Shown one piece after another: positions 55,099 through 64,000 of a DNA stretch of 64,000 bases. The notes under the pieces were generated by a model. It was not told the DNA's origin. It worked only from the letters and a program-made list of their open reading frames with translations, and did no database searches. The stretch is from Salticus scenicus (lineage: Eukaryota > Arthropoda > Arachnida > Araneae > Salticidae). A program made the position numbers and the translations under genes. The stretch is taken from the NCBI GenBank assembly GCA_963930645.1, contig OZ005656.1, forward strand, positions 192,997,479 to 193,061,478. The letters run 5' to 3'. Each line of letters starts with the position of its first letter. Positions within the stretch are counted from its first letter, which is position 1.

Positions 55099-57307
55099 TC
55101 TGTATATATGTATAAATTACGTGTCACGATGTTTGTCCGGGGTAAACTCCTAAAAAAAGGAACCGATTTTAATGAAATTTTGCACACTGTGTGCAGTTTG
55201 GTCCAACTTGAGAGATAGGATAGTTTTTATCTCAATTTATTGTCACAATATTGTTTTATTGCAATTATTTGTTAATTATAGACCTTTATTAAAGTTGCTC
55301 CAAAATATCTGTGAGTTCCATTAATTTAATTGTTGCCAAAAAAAAAAAAAAAAGTACGAGTTCATTTTCTTTTGACATAAAAATAAATACATTTAATCAA
55401 ACGTGAACGTTAAAAAATTATAAAAAGTTAAATTATGCATCTCACGAAAATTGACGTCATAATCAATTTAAAGATTTTATACACATTGATAAAGTGCTAA
55501 TGTAGTTCTATCATGGATATAGTAATATATATAGATCTCTCATCCCCATGTTATAGTACAAAGATTTTTGATGCCGAAAAAAAAAAAAAAATAAATAAAA
55601 GCTTTGGAAACAGCCATTAAGTGGTATTGAAAAAAAAAAAAAAAAAAGAAGAAAGAAATATGAATTTGAAACTGTATCTGGAGTCTTCCATTCCCCTTTA
55701 GCAAATAAATTATTCATAAATTTTATTTGCTAAAATATTAGTATGTATTCCCGTGTGTATTCACTCGGGGAAAGACGGCCATATTTTGGTAAAAACGTTG
55801 TCTTTTCCCAAATGAAAAGGAATAACTTTTTTCTCCCCAATGATCACTCTATTCTATATATGCTATACTATATCTATGAGTTCTATACGCAAGCGAAGTG
55901 TGAATCACTGACCGTCTGTGCAGCCAAGAAAAAGATTTCCTATGTTAATTGCCCACTGGATTTTTTGTAAGAAATTATTAAAAATCGAGGAAATTTATTT
56001 CCCGATTTTAATCCTTATATTTGGGTATAGATATGTATTAGTTATCGCGGGTGTTAGATTGAATTATTTTGCTGTCAAATTCACAAAATTTTAATTTTAA
56101 ATTTCAAAACTCTGTCGCCCTTGGCTTTTATTATTATTATTATTATTATTTGGCGATCAAAAGCGTAACACGAAAATATACATGCCAGATGTATGCATTG
56201 TACGAAATGTAATATGTATTATTCATTGTACGTATGTATGATATGTAATATGTATTGTACGAAATATTGTTTCATATTATTCATTACTCTTTTAATATAA
56301 GTTGTTAAAATAACCATGATTTTTGAAAGGAATTAAATATTTTCGCAAGATAATTAGGCGATATTCTTTTTTTTTTTCGCCAAGGATGACAGAAATGAAA
56401 TCTATTCCGCTGCAAAATATTAGTATCTTACATCAGATATTTTATTTAGACATTTGAAAACAAATTTGACTTCAAACTATGATTGAATATTTATCATTTT
56501 CCATTTAATTAGTATATTATTAGTATATTAAAATTTAAAAGCATGGTATATACAAAGTTTTTTTTTTTTTAATCTTATAATTATTCTTATCTTAATCCTC
56601 AATGTTTCCCATCTTTATTAACTTGAATTTACTATTAAAATTTTAACATACTCAAAAACTTCTCATCACTTCGTTAAAATACACTAAACTTTTCCAAAAT
56701 CTTTTTCTATTTAAAATGATACATGTATTTACTTTAAATGTCCAATATTTCATAAGATTTCCAATTTTAAAGTTTTAAAATATTTGTCAAATTTACTTAT
56801 TTTTCTGGTTTAGCCTTATTGTTTTCCTATTTATAACTACAGCTGTTGCCCTCTTTAAAATATTTAAAATGATGAGGTCATTTTATGGTAAAATTATCCA
56901 TTATATCATATATTATATTTCACTCCTCCATAAAAATTGATTTTAAAATCGTCTGTTTCTTTTATACTTTTATTTTAATAGAATTTTAATAGAATTTAAT
57001 TTATATATTAGTCATTTTAGCAATTTTATCCAAAGTAGCATTAGAAATAATATTTATCACTTCTCCATTAAAATTTATAGGACCCTACAATAAAATTAAT
57101 TTGTGCTTAATATCAACACTACGAAAATTTTTATCAATCGCTTCCAAATTTTGACCTAAGTTTCAAATCTCAACCCTGTGGGTTTTTACATCGGCTACAA
57201 CGTTTTCGTCTTTGTTCGTAAATAATAATTTGACTGTACTAAATAGTTTACAGCCGTATAATTCAACGTATAACTTAGTCACAGCAACGGGTGGCCGGGT
57301 CTGCTAG
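55099..57307 (+). mobile_element. Helitron-like non-autonomous element 2
   Basis: Starts TCTGTATATATG after a host A and ends GGTCTGCTAG before a host T. A GC-rich GGGTGGCCGGGT segment lies about 6 bases from the 3-prime end. Near the 5-prime end it has GATGTTTGTCCGGG and ACCGATTTTAATGAAATTTT. No Rep/helicase ORF; the interior is AT-rich with poly-A runs. It shares its terminal signature with 10332-11983. Confidence 0.7.
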
Positions 57308-57985
57308 TATATATATATATATGAAATGATTTTGTAAATAAACCAATAATTATTCATTAAATAATCAGATAGTCATAAATTTTCAAAAGAAAACATTTTT
57401 TTTTGCAATACATACAAGGAAAATGTAAAGCAATGCTCAATGTAAATAAACAAATAAATAAATGATAAAATATCATCGGAACAAACTCACAGGTGACGCA
57501 CATTTTTGCGAAACACGTTGATTGTAAATACATAAAATAAAAGTACATATATATAGATTTTTTTTTGCCATAGGGGCAATGTGAATAAGAAAACGTAAAT
57601 ATACGTGTACATATAAACAAAAACAGAAAAGGTGTCTGTATTCATAATGGCAAATGAATAAAATAAATATGTATAGATATAAAATAAATAAAAGTGAACG
57701 TGAACGTGACATGAAATCTACACATATGTATATATTTAGATACTTAAATATATTTATGCATGTATCTCATAAAAGAAAATAAATAAATAAATTAAAAAAA
57801 AAAATAAATAAATAAATAAATAAATAAATAAAAGACAGACAAAAAAACTAGCACAGATAAGAAATATAATACAGAAAAGATAACGCAGGCTTTAGAAGAG
57901 AAGCAAATCAAAACAAAAAACCAAAACAGAAGTTACTCGTTTACAAGACAGTTACCATGACAACGAGCAAAAGAGACTCGTGCAA
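57308..57985. other. AT-rich, (TAAA)n, no gene seen
   Basis: (AAAT)n at about 57778-57830; the minus frames at 57357-57712 are low-complexity. Confidence 0.5.
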
Positions 57986-58030
57986 AAACAGGTTAGGAGA
58001 AGAAAAATATCACGAAAGATGCAAAAAGCA

Positions 58031-58128
58031 TACTCACTAATCCTGGGACAGATAAAGGTCGGAGAGATCAACCAGAGGGGTAAAACCAAGCGCTTCATGA
58101 TCCAGGTACGGGAAAAGCCGGATTTCTG
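58031..58128 (-). other. Candidate exon, host gene unknown
   Basis: GC-richer island in AT-rich DNA. On the minus strand it follows TTGTTTCGTTTGCAG (strong acceptor) and precedes GTGAGTATGC (strong donor). One frame reads IRLFPYLDHEALGFTP then LVDLSDLYLSQD, which has ordinary protein composition; the frame continuous with the candidate exon at 58805 would stop after about ten residues. I do not recognise the protein. Confidence 0.35.
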
Positions 58129-58431
58129 CAAACGAAACAAATTATTACTCAAAATGTCAGGTGACACCAAAATATGAGATTACTACTTTCACACATCATT
58201 CACACTTTAGAAAGATTAAATCATGTTTTACTTGCAGGACTAAAATGGTAGTAATAATATTAAAATTCGCAACATTTCACACTTGAACAAAGATGCATAT
58301 ATTTACTCTAATAAGTTAAACAACAACAAAAAAAAAAAAAAAAAAAAAAAAAGAACTTTCGGTGAATTTTAAGCAAAAAGCCGAGGATTAAGATTCATTA
58401 TAGCTACATAGTATATATATATATATATATG

Positions 58432-58462
<31 letters not shown>

Positions 58463-58672
58463 CACTTTCGGCGAAGTTTTAGCAAAAAAAAAAAAAAAAA
58501 AAAAAAAACTTAATAGCTTAGGATTACAATTCATTATATTTATATACAAAAAAAAAAAAAAAAAAAAAAAACAGTCACTATAAAAATATTAATCTCTAAC
58601 ACTCGCACACACATATGCACGCAAATAAAAAGTAATAAAATAACGCAAAATTACCATATCACTACAGAATGG

Positions 58673-58706
<34 letters not shown>

Positions 58707-58796
58707 TAAATTAAATGCAGATTATATACAGGAAAAAGAATAATGAATACATAACCTATATTTTACAATAAAAACAATTTTACATAGCCTACCTTA
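58129..58796. other. Poly-A-rich intron-like stretch with short tandem repeat
   Basis: Four poly-A tracts (about 58329-58352, 58436-58462, 58485-58507, 58547-58571) separate repeated phrases such as CTTTCGGTGAATTTTAGC / CTTTCGGCGAAGTTTTAGC and TTAGGATTACAATTCATTATA. An array about 120 bp in period, built around A-runs. Confidence 0.5.
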
Positions 58797-58910
58797 GATC
58801 CGGGTTCAGAATACAGCCAAGATAATGAGGTGGCCCTTTGGTCGGGCGCAGGCGTTTTCTGCCAAGGGGGCTCGACCCACACTCGATGCTCTGGCGTATA
58901 GCATCACCCT
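58797..58910 (-). other. Candidate exon, host gene unknown
   Basis: Minus strand: acceptor TTTTGTTTTGGCAG, exon starting GGTGATGCTATACG, donor AAG/GTAGGC. Only one frame is open; it contains GDAIRQSIECGSSPLGRKR and PPHYLGCILNPDL. The segment also has a box-B-like GGGTCGAGCCCC, so a tRNA-derived SINE is the alternative. Protein not recognised. Confidence 0.35.
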
Positions 58911-61020
58911 GCCAAAACAAAAGTCAAGACTGGACAGAATTTTATCAAAGCAAAACAAAAATAAAATAAAATAAAATAAAAACACAACATTCAATGAGTT
59001 AAAAAAGCCACAGTACAATGGAATCAATATACTCAAAATCTGATCAGATCTGCATTTACTCTCACAATTCACACATAGTAAAAAAATAACAATAATATAT
59101 AAACACAGAAATATACACAAACAATCTTCTACATTTTTCTACGCTCACGATTCCTAATCAAATATGCGAGAATTACGCAGCGCTAGGAAGCAAAAAAAAA
59201 AAAAAAAAAAAAAAACGGAGACCGAGAAACACAGAAAAATCATGCAAAATTCAAGCCGCAGCGGTGACGGAACGTAAGATAATAGAACATAAAGCACGCC
59301 GAACGCAAGTTAGATAAAATAATAGCAACTATATAAAATAAACAAACAAGAAATAAACCTGCAATGAAGATAAATTAATAATAGCTGAAAGAAAAGGCAA
59401 GTGCATATTAATAATAAAACTGTAAACAGAATAGATACCAAAAAAAAAAAAAAAAAAAAAAAAAAATGAATATAGCTCACGCTCATCCAAGTCCCGGTCA
59501 TTGATGCCGTCAGTGTAGACCAGATACACATATTGCGAGGGGCATCAGAAATCCCACAAAGCACACACATGAAACAGAAAAATAATAACAAAAGGGATTT
59601 ATTAAAGGATAATGGATAGTACATACACCTAATTTAAACATAGGTGAAGCAACAAAGCTTAGGCAAAGCAATAAAATATACATATAATAAAAATTAAACT
59701 CACTTGTAAACTAGTAAACAAATTTCTAATCCGATGAACGTGTGTGTCTCTTTTCGCTTCTCTCCAGTAAGTAACAGAAGAATCTTATCTCAGCGCTCCC
59801 CCCTAAAGAAAACGATTATAACAGGATGTACTAATAATTAGCGCTGGTCATTTCCCACGCCACAGAGGCGCAGGCGAAAGAGGGTTTGTCACCCCCATTA
59901 CAAAACTGAAAAACAGCTCTCGGAAGTTAAAATTAATATTTCAAATAAAGCCAGGGACTTTTCAAAAAAAAAAAAAAAAAAAAAAAAATACTGCCTTACT
60001 TAATGGTAATAAAGACATATTACCAAAACGATTAAATACATTCATGTATCTGATGTATATATATTGTGTATATCTGATGTATATATCATGTATCTGAATA
60101 TACAAAAAAATTCTTTTCTATTATTGCCTATACACTGAGAGCAATGAATGATATGTATATAGAACAAATGCATAAACTTGTAGAATTTTGCTAACAAAAA
60201 AAAAAAAAAAAAAAAAAAAAAAATGTACTATTATATGTGAATTTAATGTATTGTATATGTTTTTATAAATGATATAAAAAAAAATGAGTGTTGGTATACG
60301 GTATAAATAATTATAAGTATTGAATTAAAATGCAAAGTAATAATGATAACTTTTAGCATTAATACTAAAATGTTTACTGACTGAATGAATTAATCCTGCA
60401 CAACATGTGTCACAAAATTATAAACTGAATACAACGTATAAACTGTTGCCACAATCAACTACAAAATGCAACGACCATAAGACTGTCTATCACATATTGA
60501 TGATCACAAATTGAACTATCTCAAAAAGCAAATATTGAACCATTTACATATTTGGATCAATTAATAATTAGTGTTGAAATATGCATGATAACCAATTAAT
60601 AAACAGTATTGAACAGTATATTACGAACTATCATCAGTCACTATTGAACTAAAATTCATGAACAATTAATAATCCAGTGTCGAACTGTACGTTCATTAAT
60701 CATTATGCATATATATACAAGGAGCTAATAGTGCTCAACTACATCACAAGAACTCTAATGTGCACTAAAAAACAGTTTAGCACAAAGATGCATAAGAAAT
60801 TTACTGACCAAACACACCAGATTACTACGACAACTAAAGGACTCATAATGTATTGAGATAAAGAAACTGTCTCAAACTTATTCGACAGGGGGATAGGCTG
60901 ATGGGAAAAATCAGCCATTTTGTTAAAAACAAAATAATAAAGGTACAAAAGGGCATTATTTAAAAGGAAAAAGAATATAAAAATACAAAAGCTATTTTAC
61001 TGAAGACTACAAAGCTGTTT
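58911..61020. other. AT-rich DNA with GC-richer islands
   Basis: Long poly-A tracts at about 59191-59214, 59441-59466, 59968-59989 and 60195-60223. Islands at about 59205-59290, 59465-59570 and 59740-59930 are less AT-rich; the middle one reads YVYLVYTDGINDRDLDE in one minus frame, ending at a GTGAGC donor-like site, but lacks an acceptor AG. No gene can be asserted. Confidence 0.4.
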
Positions 61021-61520
61021 TATTGCCTTTTAAAAGCCTAAGACAGAAATACAACGTCATATTTATGACCTGCACGTGGAACTCTGAGAGGGGACCACAC
61101 GCTAAGCCCCTTCAGGCGACCGCCAAGATGAAGCCCCTGCGAAATCGTAAGGAGGGCAATAAAAATTATAGAAGCAAACTGATTGGTAAAAAATGGGTCC
61201 AATAAGAAGCAGTGCCAATAAAAAAAGAAAATGCAAGGAGGGAACCGCCCAAAAATTATAATGAGGAAAATGAGAAGAAGTTAAAAAATTTAGATTTTCC
61301 TTCTAGCTGTTGCATTCGTGATGAGATGACGATAAAATGTTTTGGCTGTAGCTCTGTCAAGTTGTGTAAGTGATGAAATCATGTGGAGATTCTGACGGCC
61401 TCACGCCTACGCTAAGATGTGCTCTGCCGTGCTCCCCAACGCTAGTGCTCCCAGGGATGACCCTTTACTATGCCTCGCATGCATCATAACTTCGAGTTAT
61501 CTGGTGAGAAATCTCTTCCT
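61021..61520. other. GC-richer islands, possible exon or UTR
   Basis: 61075-61145 is GC-rich. On the minus strand it lies between CGATTTCGCAG and CAG/GTCATA; on the plus strand it holds GCCAAGATGAAG (good Kozak context) followed by a GTAAGG donor. The two readings exclude each other. 61375-61510 is a second GC-richer island without a clear frame. Confidence 0.3.
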
Positions 61521-62750
61521 TCATTTTGGTCAGTAGACAATCATTTAACTTTGCAAACGCATGCAAGTATGCATATTTTCTAAGTACTCATCTTTAGCAT
61601 CTTTGATGCAAGATCAAAGATCATTGTTATATCATTTATGTTGTATTGTAAAATTATAGAATAATCAATTTTATTAGTATTCAAAATTTGGATATTTAAT
61701 AAAGAAATTACTTAAAATTATATGAATCTAGTATTATTTGAGAGAAAATTTATTTATTAATAACCATATTATTTTTCAGAGTAATGTTTGCTTTTTAATT
61801 AGGATTAATTTTAGGGCATTTCACAACGCATGCCCGAATATCGAATTGATATTCAAAGTGTACGACCATGAAGCTGTCACTTTAGAGCCACGAAAAGGAG
61901 GGTAGTCTGATTTTGGTTAATATCCGCCCAACACCCGCCTTCTTTTTCACGCCAGTATTTATTTAGAGTACTTTTCTTCTTATTTAATCGTATGTAGTGG
62001 TGAAAGACACGGAGAAGAAGCGGAATTCTACCATGAGCGGATTATATTATTTTAATAATAATAAAAAGTTCTGCATAATATTTTTACATGTATATTTCGA
62101 ATTGATTATACAGATAATCCTAAAAGTTTTACGCGTGTAAAGGGGATTTTTATTTATTAAGTAAAATATTACCATTGTAACAGTTAGCCGGAAAATAAAT
62201 TCCTTGTAAAATATTATAATATTTTATGCATTATTATTATTATTTTAAACTTATTATTGCTGCAATAATTAATAATGTAATTAATTATTTCTGTATAAAA
62301 CTTTTCCTCATAAAGCATTATAAAGTTGTATGAATTATTACTGCATTAAATTCGTTTTTAGTTTTATAATTTAGCATGTTTCTTATTTTCCTAATTGCAG
62401 CATGCTTTGCAAATGGATATGCATAGAATAATAACGAAGCTTGTTATTTTACCTGAAATTCAAATTCTGCATTTCTAAGCGAAAATGTAAATGCGTTTCA
62501 GTTTATGCACATTTATAGAAATTTTAAATTTGTACATTTTTTGAACTATAAATTTTAATGCTATTAAATCCAAATTAACATTTTATTAAAATTTGTGTAC
62601 TTTTAACCGCATCTTTCATTTCTCATTTTGAATTTCTTTTACTAAAAGTTGATTATAATTACAGTTACGACTTCAAAACACTATAATTTTAAAACTACCT
62701 GTCATAGCAATTTGATATTTTACCAGAGTAATCGTGATGTTATAAATTTT
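61521..62750. other. AT-rich spacer with one MITE-like stretch
   Basis: At about 61925-62040, TTTTCACGCCAGTATTTATTTAG and GTAGTGGTGAAAG resemble the inner arms of the TGCCAAC-type MITEs; the ends are not clear. Confidence 0.4.
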
Positions 62751-62965
62751 TGTTTGAAGGAGGAGAAAAGTAGTTCCAAATTGTTCTTATAGATGGCGCT
62801 GTCAGGGTAATATCATGGGAAACGTCTACATGTGCATGGACTCATTAAACACAGGAATGTGGTTAACAACACAATGAAATAGTATGGAATTTTCAATAAT
62901 TTTGATGTTAAGATTTTATTCAACCTATCAAATAGTCAAGCTGCGGCAGGAAATGTAACTATATT

Positions 62966-63590
62966 TTGCTGAATGTTGAAAGTCCAGGGAATGAACAGCG
63001 AAAAAACTATATTGCTGAATGCAGTTTTAGTCCTCACATACTTGAAAAAAGTATTGCTAAATGTAATGTTTCAGCTTTAAGGAATATTATCCAAAAGAAA
63101 ATAGAAAGACTGTGTCTGGCGGTCTGTAGTTGTAGTGCGGATGCAACGCGACTTATTTGGACAGTATTGTTACTTGCTTTGAATCATGCATTATATATAG
63201 ATGCTGTTCTTACTTATCCATTAACTCCAGTTCCGACAGCGATGTGTTTCATTAATGGAGCTATTTGTTTGAGAAATAAATCGGTATTATTGAAAACATT
63301 GGATTGGAATATTGACAGCAGTCCACCAAAGCTTGTGACGGTATAACATTCAATGGTTACTTTATCTTACATGCGATGACAGACGTTCCGTTGACCCTTC
63401 GTAATATTTCCAAGAAATTTTTGCAAAGTTTTACTACAACTACAGCACGTACAATCATAATAACATTCGATTCTTATTTCTCTAAATCAATAAAAGATCA
63501 TGAACATTCCTTAAGAGGAAGGACATAGGGACAAATTTTCTCTATAAACTGTCCTGATCAAACACGACCTGTGAATTTTGCTTGTGAATT
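62966..63590 (+). pseudogene. FEN1/XPG-like transposon protein, central fragment
   Basis: Third locus of the family, plus strand. The open part (62966-63346) contains IDAVLTYPLTPVPTAMCF and GAICLRNKSVLLKTL, parallel to IEYCLSYLLAPIPPALFH and MLKTDKSAL in the 48-50-kb gene. After a frameshift near 63346, SYFSKSIKDHEHSLRG (about 63472-63520) parallels RYLTPSIKDCER, then TAG and PDQTRPVNFA (about 63552-63582) parallels LQTRPSNFT. The N-terminal region and the nuclease-like core are absent. Dead fragment. Confidence 0.7.
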
Positions 63591-63705
63591 ATGAATATAA
63601 ATTTTAAGAATTCTTTAACCTTTTATATCCCAAAGTATTTCATATTTGGAAAAATAGGTTGAAACTTTTTTATTATATTTCTTTATGCATGAGAATCATC
63701 TCATA

Positions 63706-64000
63706 TTAACACTTTCGCGACCGCATGATTTTGAATATTTGAGAGTAAGGTCCGCCTGTGGGCGTTATTCTCCTATGTTACAATATTTCAGAACAAAATT
63801 TTCTGTATTCACATTTAAATTAAAAATGGATATGTATTATAATTATATTCTTTCTAATCAATGTATTTGTATCCATAGCATATTTCATTGTAAAAATGTG
63901 AACATTGGTTATATATTTAAGAAATAAATAGCATACAAATTGCGAAAGAAATGCCCACTGATGGAGTTACAGATTTTCAAATGACGTGAACCTACGTCAG
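63706..64000. mobile_element. TTAA-flanked MITE, cut by window end
   Basis: Starts TTAACACTTTCGCGACCG. The last bases (AAATGACGTGAACCTACGTCAG region) match the inner side of the other terminus as seen at 11984-12022 and 14560-14600, so only about 20 bases are missing beyond the window. The 80-aa frame at 63685 lies within it. Confidence 0.7.

Noticed and set aside
59310..59624. 104-aa minus-strand ORF with a Phe run
   Set aside because: Poly-Phe comes from a poly-A tract on the other strand; only the short DGINDRDLDE stretch in another frame looked protein-like and it lacks an acceptor site.

Overview
The window is AT-rich eukaryotic DNA, almost certainly from an arthropod. The mix of copia, Penelope-like, Helitron, hAT, Tc1 and many small inverted-repeat elements suggests a chelicerate such as a spider, but no species marker is present and that placement is an inference. 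I found no convincing complete host gene and no bacterial-style genes. Nearly everything recognisable is mobile DNA, much of it nested, and poly-A/poly-T tracts of 20 or more bases are unusually frequent. || Layout. 1-6500: a long repeat (R1) with LTR-like ends and a dead Tc1 transposase gene split by a hAT insertion that itself holds a 118-bp palindrome. 6500-10330: small repeats and a tRNA-like segment. 10332-11983: a minus-strand Helitron-like element made largely of tandem repeats. 12170-16434: two degenerate tandem copies of a FEN1/XPG-nuclease-like transposon gene, the second split by a TA-inserted transposon with inverted repeats of about 200 bp. 16591-17606: an element with GGGGAGACCC termini full of CCCTAGGTAC repeats. 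18555-31855: a second, decayed copy of the TA-inserted transposon, enlarged by a copia dimer (LTR-internal-LTR-internal-LTR, 18964-28795, minus strand) flanked by a single 5-bp target duplication. 30.8-37.1 kb: many TA-flanked MITEs with TGCCAACC termini, plus a 139-bp MITE with 6-bp target duplications. 38.3-40.8 kb: a second R1 copy. 40.8-44.0 kb: a dead Penelope-like element (RT plus GIY-YIG). 45.9-46.2 kb: a 303-bp MITE. 47314-51874: a TIR transposon with 543-bp inverted repeats, a 3-bp target duplication and the best copy of the FEN1/XPG-like gene. 53.2-54.2 kb: a degenerate tandem repeat carrying two MITEs. 54196-54975: an intact integrase-core ORF. 55099-57307: a second Helitron-like element. 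57.9-61.5 kb: several GC-richer islands, two with good splice signals, which may be host exons. 62966-63590: a third FEN1/XPG-like remnant. 63706-64000: a TTAA-flanked MITE cut by the window edge. || How it fits together. The insertions give a relative chronology. The Tc1 preceded its hAT insertion. The FEN1/XPG-like tandem copy preceded the TA-inserted transposon inside it. That transposon family preceded the copia dimer, whose LTRs are nearly identical and therefore recent. The coding parts belong to self-mobilising elements, and all but the 54-kb integrase ORF carry stops or frameshifts, so autonomous activity now is unlikely.
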